Below are positions 51,385 to 60,713 of a stretch of DNA of 64,000 nt, piece after piece. A program made the translations under genes and the position numbers. Source of the DNA: Novosphingobium album (ex Liu et al. 2023). GTDB taxonomy: Bacteria; Pseudomonadota; Alphaproteobacteria; Sphingomonadales; Sphingomonadaceae. The stretch spans positions 62,001-126,000 of the forward strand of contig NZ_JARESE010000062.1 of assembly GCF_029076845.1 (NCBI RefSeq), read 5' to 3'. The notes beneath the pieces are model-generated. The model was not told the origin of the DNA and did no database searches. It saw only the letters and a program-made list of their open reading frames with translations. Position 1 is the first letter of the stretch. Every line of letters starts with the position of its first letter.

Positions 51385-52053
51385 TCAGCGCTGCATCCCC
51401 CCGGCCTTGACTTCATCCGAAATCGCGCCTGCGTCCATACCGACCGCAAGCGCGCGCCGCACTGCCGGCCGCGCCGCGACGCGGGCGTGCCAGGCAGCGA
51501 TATGCGGATGCGCATCGAGCCCGCCGCCGTTGTCAGGATATTTCTCGATCCACGGCCAGATGCACATGTCCGCGATCGAATAGTCGCCGCACAAGTATGT
51601 GCGCCCGGCCAGCCCGGCTTCGAGCACGCCGAACAGCCGCTCGGTCTCGCGGCGGAAACGGGCCAGGGCCAGATCCGTCTCCGCAGGATCGCGCCCCGGC
51701 TTCGCGGCGGCGCGGGTGAACCAGTTGACCTGCCCCGACATCGGCCCGAGCCCGGCCATCTGCCAGAACAGCCAGGAATCGATCCGCGTGCGCGCCGCTT
51801 CATCGGCCGGGTAGAACCGCCCGGTCTTGCGGCCCAGGTACTGCAGGATCGCGGCGGATTCGAACACCGCGACATCACCATCCACCAGCGCGGGAATCCG
51901 CCCGTTGGGATTGATCGCCAGGAATTCCGGCCGCGCCTGCCCGCCGTCGAGGATGTTGACGATCTCGACCGCGTAATCGAGCCCCATCTCCTCCAGCGCG
52001 ATCGCCACCTTGTGGCCGTTGAGCGTCGGGAAATAGAACAGGCGCAAGCTCAT
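51385..52053 (-). CDS. Glutathione S-transferase
   Basis: 222 residues. The thioredoxin-like N-domain has RLFYFPTLNGHKVAIALEE, NPNGRIPALVD (cis-Pro) and ESAAILQYLGRK, which bind glutathione. The C-domain is helical with YSIADMCIWPWIEKYP, the usual N-capping Asp. A serine or threonine near residue 10 would be the catalytic residue. The ATG overlaps the stop of the cupin gene (ATGA). It is the last gene of an SDR-cupin-GST operon. Conjugation or ether/dehalogenation-type chemistry on the same substrate is plausible. Confidence 0.9.
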   Translation of the reverse strand: MSLRLFYFPTLNGHKVAIALEEMGLDYAVEIVNILDGGQARPEFLAINPNGRIPALVDGDVAVFESAAILQYLGRKTGRFYPADEAARTRIDSWLFWQMAGLGPMSGQVNWFTRAAAKPGRDPAETDLALARFRRETERLFGVLEAGLAGRTYLCGDYSIADMCIWPWIEKYPDNGGGLDAHPHIAAWHARVAARPAVRRALAVGMDAGAISDEVKAGGMQR

Positions 52054-52508
52054 GTCCTGGGGCCGATCTCGCGAAAGCGGATTTCCATGTGCGATCGCGC
52101 TTCCAACCCGATGTCGGGAAAGGTCGAGACATCCCAGGCATCGCGCCCGCCGATGTCGTAATAGACCGCCGGCCCGGTGCCCCGGTTCTGCAAGTGGTGC
52201 GCATTGGGCACGCCCGCCTTGAAGCCGACGCAGTCCCCGGCGCGCAGCACTTCCTCGCCATCGTCGGTGACGAGCACCAGTTCGCCCGAGATCACCACCA
52301 CCAGCTCGTCGTTGGTGCGGTGCCAGTGGCGATTGGTCGACCAGGCGCCGGGCGGCAGTTCGACCCGGTTGACGCCGAACTGGGTGAGCTTCCACTGGCC
52401 GGCCAGCGGCCAGGTCTTGCGGCCCTTGAGCTTCTCGTCATGCGGCGGCGGATAGGAGCTGCCGCCGGTGAGCGCCCGTTCGGGGCGGATATCGCCCTTA
52501 TGCGTCAT
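52050..52508 (-). CDS. Cupin-domain protein
   Basis: 152 residues with one conserved cupin barrel: NRHWHRTNDELVVVISGELV is the first motif (H-x-H with a following E) and AGDCVGFKAGVPNAHHLQN the second with its histidine. These ligands would hold a metal ion. Similar proteins are uncharacterised oxygenase- or isomerase-like cupins. It overlaps both neighbours by a few bases, so it is part of the SDR-cupin-GST operon. Confidence 0.85.
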   Translation of the reverse strand: MTHKGDIRPERALTGGSSYPPPHDEKLKGRKTWPLAGQWKLTQFGVNRVELPPGAWSTNRHWHRTNDELVVVISGELVLVTDDGEEVLRAGDCVGFKAGVPNAHHLQNRGTGPAVYYDIGGRDAWDVSTFPDIGLEARSHMEIRFREIGPRT

Positions 52509-53260
52509 CACACACCCGCCGCCATGCCGCCGGTGACGCGCAGCACTTCGCCCGTGACGAAGCGGGCGCGCCGCGAGGCGAGATAGAGCATGGCCTCGAC
52601 GATGTCCTCCTCGGCCCCGTCGCCGTCGATCAGCTGCATCGCCTTGACCCGGGCCATCGTCGCGGGCGGCAGCTCGTTGCGGATCGTCTCGGTCAGCATC
52701 AGGCCCGGCGAGATCGCGTTCACCCGGATGCCGAGGGGGCCCAGTTCGCGCGCGAAGGTGATGGTCAGGCCCGCCACGGCAAGCTTGCTGTCGCCATAAG
52801 GCGATCCGCCCATATGCGCCGCCGAAGAGGAGATGTTGACGATCGAGGCGCCCGCCCTGCCCTGCATGTGCGGCGCGGCGGCCAGCGTGCAGCACACCAC
52901 GCCCATCACGTTGACGTCGAACAGCCGGCGCATCTTGGCCAGCCCCAGCTTCGTGATCGGCTGGCCATATTCGTCGCTGTGCAGGCCGGCGTTGTTGATC
53001 AGCAGGTCGATCCCGCCCTGCGCATCGGCGGCCCGCGCCATGACTTCGGCCATGCGCGCCTCGTCAGTGACGTCACCGGCAAGCCCCAGCGCCCAGCCGC
53101 CCGCGGCGCGGATCTCTTCCGCCGCGGCTTCGGCCTCGCTTCCGTCGATATCGACCAGCACGGCATGAGCGCCCTCCATGGCCAGGGCGGTGCCAAACGC
53201 CTTGCCGAAGCCGCGCCCGCCGCCGGTCACGACCGCCGTGCGCCCTTGCCATTCACTCAT
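52508..53260 (-). CDS. Short-chain dehydrogenase/reductase (SDR)
   Basis: 250 residues. VVTGGGRGFGKAFG binds the coenzyme, LVDIDGSEAEA favours NAD(H), NNAGLHSDEYG and the catalytic YGDSKLAV follow. An ATG at 53263 is directly before the chosen ATG at 53260; GGGAG lies six bases from the latter. It is the first gene of the SDR-cupin-GST operon and is divergent from sdhB across 264 bp. Confidence 0.87.
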   Translation of the reverse strand: MSEWQGRTAVVTGGGRGFGKAFGTALAMEGAHAVLVDIDGSEAEAAAEEIRAAGGWALGLAGDVTDEARMAEVMARAADAQGGIDLLINNAGLHSDEYGQPITKLGLAKMRRLFDVNVMGVVCCTLAAAPHMQGRAGASIVNISSSAAHMGGSPYGDSKLAVAGLTITFARELGPLGIRVNAISPGLMLTETIRNELPPATMARVKAMQLIDGDGAEEDIVEAMLYLASRRARFVTGEVLRVTGGMAAGV

Positions 53261-53484
53261 CATCCGCTCCCTGCCGCAAAAAAGCCGTGCCGCGCAGGCA
53301 AGCACGCGCGGCGCGCGCGGGCAAGCCGCCGCAGCGATACTTCGGCCGCTTGCGGCCCGGCGCATTCCGGCACGGCTGTGGCCCACGCGCCCGGCCCTGC
53401 GAACCGGCGATTCTCAAACCGCCACCAAGGGCCAATTGTGCACTTGCTCACGGGCGATGAATCGCTAGAGAGGACCAAAGTCAC

Positions 53485-53504
53485 GGCCCCCCTTGCGCGG
53501 GGCC
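53485..53504 (+). promoter_or_regulatory. Leader hairpin upstream of sdhB
   Basis: GGCCCC (53485-53490) pairs with GGGGCC (53499-53504) around an eight-base loop, 20 bp upstream of the sdhB ATG. It may be the remnant of a terminator or a leader element. The rest of the 264-bp SDR-sdhB gap shows no other structure I can support. Confidence 0.35.
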
Positions 53505-53524
53505 TGCTCAACGGGGACTGACAC

Positions 53525-54307
53525 ATGGCGACCTTCACTCTTCCGGCCAACAGCAAGATCAGGAAGCAGGGAAACATCCACAAGGCGGATGGCGCCACGC
53601 GGGTCAAGAAGTTCACCGTCTATCGCTACGACCCCGACAGCGGCCAGAACCCGCGCTATGACACGTTCGAGATCGATCTCGACAATTGCGGCCCGATGGT
53701 GCTCGACGCGCTGATCAAGATGAAGAGCGAGCAGGACCCGACGCTGACCTTCCGCCGCTCCTGCCGCGAGGGGATCTGCGGTTCCTGCGCGATGAACATG
53801 AACGGCGCGAACGGGCTGGCCTGCACCACCGCGATCGAGGATCTGAAGGGCGATATCCGCATCACGCCGCTGCCGCACATGGAAGTGATCAAGGATCTGG
53901 TGCCCGATTTCACCCACTTCTACGCGCAGTACGCCTCGATCCGGCCCTGGCTGCAAACCGTCTCGACCACGCCTTCGGGCAAGGAACGGCTGCAAAGCCC
54001 CGAACAGCGCGAAAAGCTGGATGGCCTTTACGAGTGCATCCTGTGCGCCTGCTGCTCCACCTCGTGCCCCAGTTACTGGTGGAATTCGGACCGCTTCCTG
54101 GGCCCGGCGATCCTACTGCAGGCCTATCGCTGGCTGGCCGACAGCCGCGACGAGATGACCGGCGAGCGGCTTGACGAACTGGAAGATCCGTTCCGCCTCT
54201 ATCGCTGCCACACGATCATGAACTGTTCGAACGTGTGCCCCAAGGGCCTTTCGCCCGCGCGGGCGATCGCCGAAATCAAGAAGATGCAGGCCGAACGGCA
54301 CGTCTAA
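53525..54307 (+). CDS. sdhB: Succinate dehydrogenase iron-sulfur subunit
   Basis: 260 residues. All three clusters are present: [2Fe-2S] C80, C85, C88, C100; [4Fe-4S] C171, C174, C177, with C181; and [3Fe-4S] C181-region plus C228 and C234, with C238 joining the 4Fe cluster, as in the family. It passes electrons from SdhA to ubiquinone at the inner membrane. sdhC, sdhD and sdhA are not upstream; the neighbour is an unrelated divergent SDR operon. GGGGA precedes the ATG. The thioesterase gene starts two bases after its stop, so it heads a three-gene operon with zapE. Confidence 0.96.
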   Translation: MATFTLPANSKIRKQGNIHKADGATRVKKFTVYRYDPDSGQNPRYDTFEIDLDNCGPMVLDALIKMKSEQDPTLTFRRSCREGICGSCAMNMNGANGLACTTAIEDLKGDIRITPLPHMEVIKDLVPDFTHFYAQYASIRPWLQTVSTTPSGKERLQSPEQREKLDGLYECILCACCSTSCPSYWWNSDRFLGPAILLQAYRWLADSRDEMTGERLDELEDPFRLYRCHTIMNCSNVCPKGLSPARAIAEIKKMQAERHV

Positions 54308-54308
54308 G

Positions 54309-54767
54309 GTGCGTCCTTCCGCGGCGTTTCATTGCGAGCCCGATCCGGCCCATCCCGGCTGGCTGACCTGGGACCTGACCGACACCACGCGGTTCAACGG
54401 TCAGGTCATGGGCAAGCTGATCGTCCGGCGCGAGGGCGATCGCGGCTGCCGGGTGCGGATGCTCGAAACCTTGCAGCGCCATGGCAACCTGCACGATAAC
54501 GTGCATGGCGGCGTCACGCTGGCGCTGATCGACATCGCCATGTTCGCCGCCGCGTTCAACGTGCTGGGCGCCGACGCGGCCGGATCGGTGACGCTCGATC
54601 TCAATTGCCAGTTCATCGGCGCCGGGCGGCTGGGCCAGCCGCTCGATGCCGCGACCGAGATCCTGAAGGAAACGCGGCGGCTGATCTTCGTGCGCGGGCT
54701 CATCGAGCAGGACGAAGCGCTCGTCGCCAGCTTTTCCGGTACGATCCGCAAGCCATCGCAGCGATGA
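54309..54767 (+). CDS. PaaI-family hotdog thioesterase, GTG start
   Basis: 152 residues from GTG 54309, two bases after the sdhB stop. LHDNVHGGVTLALIDIAMFA contains the active-site HGG and the following Asp, and VTLDLNCQFIGAG is the paired strand. It likely hydrolyses acyl-CoA; the linkage to sdhB and zapE is seen widely in this order but its meaning is not known. Its stop overlaps the zapE start (ATGA). Confidence 0.82.
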   Translation: MRPSAAFHCEPDPAHPGWLTWDLTDTTRFNGQVMGKLIVRREGDRGCRVRMLETLQRHGNLHDNVHGGVTLALIDIAMFAAAFNVLGADAAGSVTLDLNCQFIGAGRLGQPLDAATEILKETRRLIFVRGLIEQDEALVASFSGTIRKPSQR

Positions 54768-55879
54768 CCGGCGTTCTCGAAAGGTACGAAGCCCTGGTGG
54801 CGACGGGCGAGCTACGGGCCGATCCCGAGCAGGCCGCCGCCGCCGAGCGCCTGGGGCAGCTTCAGCGCGAGCTGGAACGCCAGGCCGCTTCGGCCGGGCT
54901 GTTCGGCAAGCTGTTCCGCAAGCGGCCGGAAGGCCCGCGCGGCGTCTACATGTGGGGCGGCGTGGGGCGCGGCAAGTCGATGCTGATGGACCTGTTCCAC
55001 CAGACGCTGGCCATCGAGGAAAAGCGCCGCATCCATTTCCACGCCTTCATGCTGGAAGTGCATGCGCTGCTGCGCGACGAACGCAGGAAGGAAGCCGGCG
55101 ATCCGATCCCGCCGGTCGCTGCCACGCTTGGCCGCAACTTGCGCTGCCTGGCTTTCGACGAAATGGTGGTGAACAATTCGGCCGACGCGATGATCATGGC
55201 GCGGCTGTTCACCAGCCTGATCGTCGATCAGGGCGTGACGATCGTCACCACATCGAACCGCGCGCCGGCCGAACTCTACAAGGACGGCCTCAACCGCGAG
55301 CATTTCCTGCCCTTCATCGACCTGATCGAGCGCGAGCTGGACGTGCTGACGCTTAACGGGCCGACCGATTACCGGCTGCAGCGGCTGGGCGGTATGCCGA
55401 TCTGGCACACTCCGCTGGGCGAGGCGGCGACCGCGCAGGCGCGCGAGGCGTTCTTCCGGCTGACCGACTATCCCCCCGAAGACAGCGACCATGTCCCTTC
55501 CGCCGAACTCGATGTGGGCGGCGGCCGGATGCTGCATGTGCCCAAATCGCTGAAAGGCGTGGCCGTGTTCAGCTTCAAGCGGCTTTGCGCCGAGGCGCGC
55601 GGCGCCTCGGACTATCTGGCCATCGCGCGCACCTATCACACCGTCATCCTGGTCGGCATCCCGCGCATGGGGCCTGACCGGCGCAACGAGGCGGCGCGGT
55701 TCGTCACGCTGATCGACGCGCTTTACGAAAGCAAGGTGAAGCTGATCGTCGCGGCCGATGCCGCGCCCGAGGAACTTTACCAGGCGGGAACCGGCCGCTT
55801 CGAGTTCGAACGCACGGTCAGCCGGCTTAACGAAATGCAGAGCCAGGAGTACCTGGCGCTTGGCCACGGCAGCGAATAA
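54764..55879 (+). CDS. zapE: AFG1-like AAA ATPase ZapE
   Basis: 371 residues. Walker A MWGGVGRGKSMLMDLF, Walker B LAFDEMVVNN, sensor TTSNRAP followed by LYKDGLNREHFLPFI are the AFG1/ZapE signatures. The protein is cytoplasmic, linked in E. coli to Z-ring stability and in mitochondria to turnover of respiratory subunits; the position behind sdhB fits the latter theme. The N-terminal 50 residues are a helical lead. It ends the sdhB operon; a malate dehydrogenase gene, often next, is not present. Confidence 0.92.
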   Translation: MTGVLERYEALVATGELRADPEQAAAAERLGQLQRELERQAASAGLFGKLFRKRPEGPRGVYMWGGVGRGKSMLMDLFHQTLAIEEKRRIHFHAFMLEVHALLRDERRKEAGDPIPPVAATLGRNLRCLAFDEMVVNNSADAMIMARLFTSLIVDQGVTIVTTSNRAPAELYKDGLNREHFLPFIDLIERELDVLTLNGPTDYRLQRLGGMPIWHTPLGEAATAQAREAFFRLTDYPPEDSDHVPSAELDVGGGRMLHVPKSLKGVAVFSFKRLCAEARGASDYLAIARTYHTVILVGIPRMGPDRRNEAARFVTLIDALYESKVKLIVAADAAPEELYQAGTGRFEFERTVSRLNEMQSQEYLALGHGSE

Positions 55880-56259
55880 TTCGTTAACGGATCGGCCCTG
55901 ACGGGCCAGTCCTACCCCCTTGCCACCGCCGATTCGCACGCATTGGTTAACGCGAATCGCCGAATCAAAAGCGCCCCGGGAACGATCCCGAGGCGCCTGA
56001 TGGACCTGCTCGTCACGAGACGATGACCCAGAAATTTGTGTTGGGGGGGTCAAGCGTTCTGTAGTCAGTTCTCCCCGAAACTCGCGGATTTCCGCAGCTC
56101 GGACGCTTCTGATGGCGAACGCTTAGACTGTCTTAGGCCGAGCCCAGGACGTCCCGGAAGATCTTCCAAATCATAGCACTTCCCCATGTTCGGCACGCGC
56201 AGAGATTGCGCGCGACATGGGCGTGGTTAACAAAGTGCTAATAAGGAGGCAAGGAAAAA
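55880..56259. other. 380-bp convergent gap with hairpins and GANTC cluster
   Basis: No gene is supported between the ends of zapE and the EAL gene. It contains three GANTC sites within 36 bp (55931, 55954, 55962), two GGTTAAC elements (near 55945 and 56225), a hairpin GATTCGC/GCGAATC (55931-55958), a hairpin at 55971-55996 with one mismatch, and a longer hairpin at 56183-56221 (CCCATGT/ACATGGG with an inner CGCGC/GCGCG). An AAGGAGG motif at 56243 has no start codon behind it. A small RNA or strong terminators are possible; nothing is proven. Confidence 0.4.
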
Positions 56260-58563
56260 TTAGTCTTTCACGTTAAGGGCTTTCGGTTCGAGCATGGCCA
56301 CCAGATCGCGGAACGGCACCGGGCGGCTGACGTGGTATCCCTGGACGACATCGCAGTGGAGTTGCCTGAGCACCTGCACCATGCCGGCGGTTTCCACCCC
56401 TTCGGCCACCACGGTGCGGTGCAGCGAATGCGCCATTTCGATGATCGACTGGACCAGCAGGAAATCTTCTTTGTTGGTCTCGATCGCGCTGATGAACAGC
56501 TTGTCGATCTTCACTTCCTGGGCCGGCACGTATCGCAGGTAGTCGATCGTCGCGTTGCCGGTACCGAAATCGTCGATCGACAGCTTCATGCCGGCCGCGA
56601 CCAGCCGGTCGAGCATCTGGAAGGTGCGCGAACTGCGGTCGAGCCGATCGGTCTCGGTGATTTCCAGCACCAGCCGGTCGGTCGGCAGCTTGTGCGCATC
56701 GAGGATGTCGAGGATCATCTCGGGAAGATCAGCGTTGCGCAGCAGTTGCGCCGAGATGTTCACGGATACCGTGAAGTCGTGCCCGGCCTTGTACAGCCCG
56801 ACCGCCGACTTGACCGCGTCGTTCAGCACGAAGCGGGTGATCCGCTCGATCCGGTGATATTCCTCGGCGATGCCGATGAACTTGTCCGGGCTGATCGGGC
56901 CGCGCTCCGGGTGCGTCCAGCGCACCAGCGCCTCGGCCCCGGAAAGGCGGCCGGTGCGCAAGTCCAGCTTGGGCTGATAGGCCACCCAGACCTCGCCATT
57001 GTCGATCGCGCGATCGAGCGAGGTCAGCAGCGAGATCTCCCAGTGCGCCTCGTTGGTGTTGTTGCTGTCGTAATGGCAGACGATCTCGTCGTTGCGCAGC
57101 GCTTCCTCAGCCGCCTGCATCGCGTTGGCGAGGCGCGTGGCGACGACGCTGTCGTGATCGGAATCGACCCCGCAGTTGAACGAGATGTCCACGTCGCGGC
57201 CTTCGATCTGGAGGCCGTTCTGCACGATGCGGTGTAAGCCCTCCAGGTTTTCGAACAGTTCCACCGGATCGGTGATCGTCGAAAACCACAGGAACATGCC
57301 GCCTTCCTGATGGACCGTCACATGGCGATCGCTGATGCGGATGCGCCGCTGGATTTCCGACGCCAGCCGGGCCTCGACCGGCACCGGGAAGCTGCCGACG
57401 ATGGCGCTGTAATTGCGGATCTTGAGCGCGACGAGATTGCCGGGATTGCGCTTGGCGGAATTGCGCAGCGCCTGCAGGCTGGGCAGGCCCGAGGCCGCGT
57501 TGACTTCCACCACCGCCTCCTCGCGATCGAGCGCCCTGGCCCGGAACGTCGCCACGGCGGCGACCAGGAAGGCCGGAAACACTTCGACCTCGATCAGGTA
57601 ATGATCGAGGATCAGGGGCGTCACGATCAGGATCGCGACAAGGCCGGTCACGCGGTAGCGATCAATCGACCGCCCGCGCCGCATCCCCGATATCAGCAGC
57701 GGAACCACCAGCACCATCGCCGGCAGCCAGCCCAGATCGATCGGCGGGCCTTCCTTCAGCGTCTGCGCGGCGATCACGTGGAAGAACGCGCCGGACACGA
57801 AATCGCCCAGCGGCATGTGGTGCAGATCATGGAACACGCGCGCGGCCGGCGCGATGACCACGTCCTTGCCGCGCGCGAAGCCGGGCGGCAGGCGATCACG
57901 GATGACGTCGATATAGCTGTAATCGGGGATCGTGCGATAATCGATCGAATAGTCCGGGCGGAACTCGCCGTCGGGCAGATCCTTCATGTCGGCGATGACC
58001 GAGGCCATCGACGGCTTCCGGCCCATGGTGGTTTCCACCGAATAGGGAATGAGGATGCTGAGATCGGCCGGATGCTTGTTCGCCGCCAGCGAGACGATGC
58101 CGGCATAAGGGCGGAATTCGGGCGCGGGCAGCATGGAAAGCGGATCGTCCACGCCGTCCTCGGCCGCCGGCATCGCGCCCATGTAGACCCGGCCCGGATA
58201 GCGCTTGAGCACCGCGATCAGCTTGGCGTCCTCGGCCGGTTCCTTGGTATAGGTATAGCTGCGGTCAAAGAAGACGCGCTTGGCGCCATCGGCCATCAGC
58301 TTCTCGATCAGCAGGGCATCGTCGGCGCGCGAGGCATCGCTGGCGTTCAGTTCGCCCAGCGTCTTGTCATCCAGCGAAACCACCGCGACCGTGCCGTCGG
58401 CCGGACGCGTGTGCGTCATGTTGCGAACGCCGATCAGGACGTCTTCCAGCGGCAAGCCCAGTTCGATCGCGCCGCAAACGACACCGGCGATGATCGCGGA
58501 TGCCAGGATGCGCACGCGCCGGCTGCGCCACACCAGCCGCAGACGCTGCATGATCCCGCTCAT
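56260..58563 (-). CDS. CHASE2-EAL cyclic-di-GMP phosphodiesterase with degenerate GGDEF
   Basis: 767 residues. A short N-terminal helix (LASAIIAGVVCGAIELGL) leads into a periplasmic CHASE2 sensor (about 38-280) and three transmembrane helices (about 280-345). A degenerate diguanylate-cyclase-like domain (about 350-500) has EGGMF instead of GGDEF, so it should not make c-di-GMP. The EAL domain has EALVRW, NISAQLL, LEITETD, IDDFGTG, KIDKLF and EGVE, all catalytic residues, so it should hydrolyse c-di-GMP. It lies next to the exosortase locus. GGGATCATG-type upstream context gives only a weak ribosome binding site. Confidence 0.92.
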   Translation of the reverse strand: MSGIMQRLRLVWRSRRVRILASAIIAGVVCGAIELGLPLEDVLIGVRNMTHTRPADGTVAVVSLDDKTLGELNASDASRADDALLIEKLMADGAKRVFFDRSYTYTKEPAEDAKLIAVLKRYPGRVYMGAMPAAEDGVDDPLSMLPAPEFRPYAGIVSLAANKHPADLSILIPYSVETTMGRKPSMASVIADMKDLPDGEFRPDYSIDYRTIPDYSYIDVIRDRLPPGFARGKDVVIAPAARVFHDLHHMPLGDFVSGAFFHVIAAQTLKEGPPIDLGWLPAMVLVVPLLISGMRRGRSIDRYRVTGLVAILIVTPLILDHYLIEVEVFPAFLVAAVATFRARALDREEAVVEVNAASGLPSLQALRNSAKRNPGNLVALKIRNYSAIVGSFPVPVEARLASEIQRRIRISDRHVTVHQEGGMFLWFSTITDPVELFENLEGLHRIVQNGLQIEGRDVDISFNCGVDSDHDSVVATRLANAMQAAEEALRNDEIVCHYDSNNTNEAHWEISLLTSLDRAIDNGEVWVAYQPKLDLRTGRLSGAEALVRWTHPERGPISPDKFIGIAEEYHRIERITRFVLNDAVKSAVGLYKAGHDFTVSVNISAQLLRNADLPEMILDILDAHKLPTDRLVLEITETDRLDRSSRTFQMLDRLVAAGMKLSIDDFGTGNATIDYLRYVPAQEVKIDKLFISAIETNKEDFLLVQSIIEMAHSLHRTVVAEGVETAGMVQVLRQLHCDVVQGYHVSRPVPFRDLVAMLEPKALNVKD

Positions 58564-58805
58564 GACCGGCCTCGCCCGCGCGGCCGGCCGGAGCGCGCGC
58601 CGTCACGCCTCCGGCGCGGAAAATCCCCGCCGAAGCTGATCCGGGTGCTTCCGACCCGTGCGTTCACAATGCGACCATGCCGTTTCATCGACGTCCAGTG
58701 CTGACGGTACGTCATCCGGCCTAAGGCAAATGTCCTAATATTGAGTATCGTTAATTCCGCCTTTCACCCGGAGACGAGCATCGGAATGGCCGGCTTTGCC
58801 GCCGG

Positions 58806-60701
58806 TCAGGCGAGTGCCAGGCGCTCCAGCGCGCGGTCCAGCATCAGCAATTGCCACAAGAGGCGCGAATGATCCGAGGTTCCGCCGATATGCGCTTCGG
58901 CCAGCGCGGAAATCCGGCGCGGATCGAACCAGCCGGTGCGCGCGAGCGTAGCGCTTTCGCCGATCCGGCGAGCCACCCCGGCCAGCGGCCCGCGAAACCA
59001 GGCGGCGATCGGCGTGACGAAGCCCTGCTTGGGGCGATAGAGCACATCGTCAGGCAGATAGCGGCGCATCGTGCGCTTCATCAGCCACTTGCCCTGCCCG
59101 CCGCGCACCCGCATCGCTTCAGGCAGGCTCGCGGCGAATTCGATCAGGCGATGGTCGAGCAGCGGCTCACGCGCCTCGAGGCTGACCGCCATGCTGGTGC
59201 GATCCACCTTGGTCAGGATATCGCCGGGCAACCAGAACATCAGATCGGCATATTGCGCCCGGTCCAGCCCCGACCGTGCCGGCGCCGCGCGCATCAGCGC
59301 CTCGAAGGCGTGCTCGGCGCGATAATCCCCGCGCAACCGCAGGTATTCGGGCGAATAGAGCGTGGCGCGCAGCTCAGGCGGCGTCACCGAGATGGCGCGC
59401 GCGTAGCCTTGCGCGCTGTCCCCGGCGAGCGAGAGCAGCGTCGTCCTGGCACGCAACGGGCGCGGCGCCCAATCGGCCTTGGGATAGACCGCGCCCAGCG
59501 CGCCGAACACCGGCCGGCGCAAGGCCAGCGGCAGCAAGGCGCGCAAGCGATCCTCACCATGCTGGAACACGTGACGGCGATAGCCGGCCAGCGCCTCGTC
59601 GGCACCGTCGCCCGACAGCGCCACCGTCACCGTCTCGCGCGCGAGCTGGCACACGCGCCAGGTCGGCAGGGCAGAGGCATCGGCAAAAGGCTCGTCGAAC
59701 ATGGCGGCGATCGTGTCGATCGCTTCGAAATCGTCGGCCGAGACCGTGCGGCGGCGATGATCGGTGGCGAACCGGGTGGCAATGCCTTGCGCGTAATCGC
59801 TTTCGTCCAGCGCGGCGACATCGAAGCCGATCGAGCAGGTCTTGACCGGGCTGGCGCTCGCCTCGGCCATCAGCGCGACGACGCTGGAACTGTCCACCCC
59901 GCCGGAAAGGAACGCGCCCAGCGGCACGTCCGCCACCATGCGCGAGGTGACGGCCTGGCGCAGCAGGTGCAGCAGTTCCGCCTCCAGGTCGGCCAGGCTG
60001 CCGCGCCGCCGATCGGCGAACGAAACGTCCCACCAGCGCACCGGCGCGGGCATCGGCCGGCCGGGATGCAGCAGCAGGTAATGGCCGGCGGGAAGCTTGG
60101 CCGCGCCTTTCAGCATCGAGCGGGTATCGGGAACGTAGCCCCAGGCGAGGTAATCCTCGACCGCGAGCGGATCGATCTCGCGCCGCAGCAGCGGATGCGC
60201 GGTCAGCGCCTTCAGTTCGGACCCGAAGGCCAGGCTGCCGTCGCTCAGCCCCGCGTAGAACAGCGGCTTCACGCCCAGCCGGTCACGCGCGAGGAACAGG
60301 CTGCGCGCCTCGGTATCGTAGATCGCGAAAGCGAACATGCCATGCAGGCGCGGCAGGCAATCGACGCCCCAGCGCTGCCAGGCGGCCAGGATCACCTCGC
60401 TATCGCCATCGGTATGGAATTCGGCGCCGAGCGCGCGCAGTTCCTGCCGCAGCTCGCGATAATTGTAGATCTCGCCATTGAACACCAACATCGCGCGCCC
60501 GTCGGTCGAGGCCATGGGCTGGGGCGATCCGGCCACGTCGATGATCGAAAGCCGGCGATGGCCAAGCCCGACGCCCGGCGCCGTCCAGATGCCGTGCCCG
60601 TCAGGCCCGCGATGGGCGATCGCATCGCACATCCGCTCGACCCGCGCGGGGTCGACCGGCTTGGCCGTTTCGAGATGAAAGATTCCAGCGATGCCGCACA
60701 T
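58806..60701 (-). CDS. XrtA-system asparagine-synthase-like amidotransferase
   Basis: 631 residues. MCGIAGIFHLE gives the N-terminal nucleophile Cys2, RGPDGHGIW and FNGEIYNYREL belong to the glutaminase domain, and LSGGVDSSSVVALM is the ATP-pyrophosphatase loop of the synthetase domain. It matches the exosortase-A-associated amidotransferase 1 group rather than true AsnB, because it sits beside xrtA. It probably amidates a polysaccharide precursor. Monitored start at 60701; the XrtA-EpsI gene ends 12 bases upstream on the same strand, so it belongs to the same operon. Confidence 0.9.
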   Translation of the reverse strand: MCGIAGIFHLETAKPVDPARVERMCDAIAHRGPDGHGIWTAPGVGLGHRRLSIIDVAGSPQPMASTDGRAMLVFNGEIYNYRELRQELRALGAEFHTDGDSEVILAAWQRWGVDCLPRLHGMFAFAIYDTEARSLFLARDRLGVKPLFYAGLSDGSLAFGSELKALTAHPLLRREIDPLAVEDYLAWGYVPDTRSMLKGAAKLPAGHYLLLHPGRPMPAPVRWWDVSFADRRRGSLADLEAELLHLLRQAVTSRMVADVPLGAFLSGGVDSSSVVALMAEASASPVKTCSIGFDVAALDESDYAQGIATRFATDHRRRTVSADDFEAIDTIAAMFDEPFADASALPTWRVCQLARETVTVALSGDGADEALAGYRRHVFQHGEDRLRALLPLALRRPVFGALGAVYPKADWAPRPLRARTTLLSLAGDSAQGYARAISVTPPELRATLYSPEYLRLRGDYRAEHAFEALMRAAPARSGLDRAQYADLMFWLPGDILTKVDRTSMAVSLEAREPLLDHRLIEFAASLPEAMRVRGGQGKWLMKRTMRRYLPDDVLYRPKQGFVTPIAAWFRGPLAGVARRIGESATLARTGWFDPRRISALAEAHIGGTSDHSRLLWQLLMLDRALERLALA

Positions 60702-60713
60702 AAGGCGTCGCGC

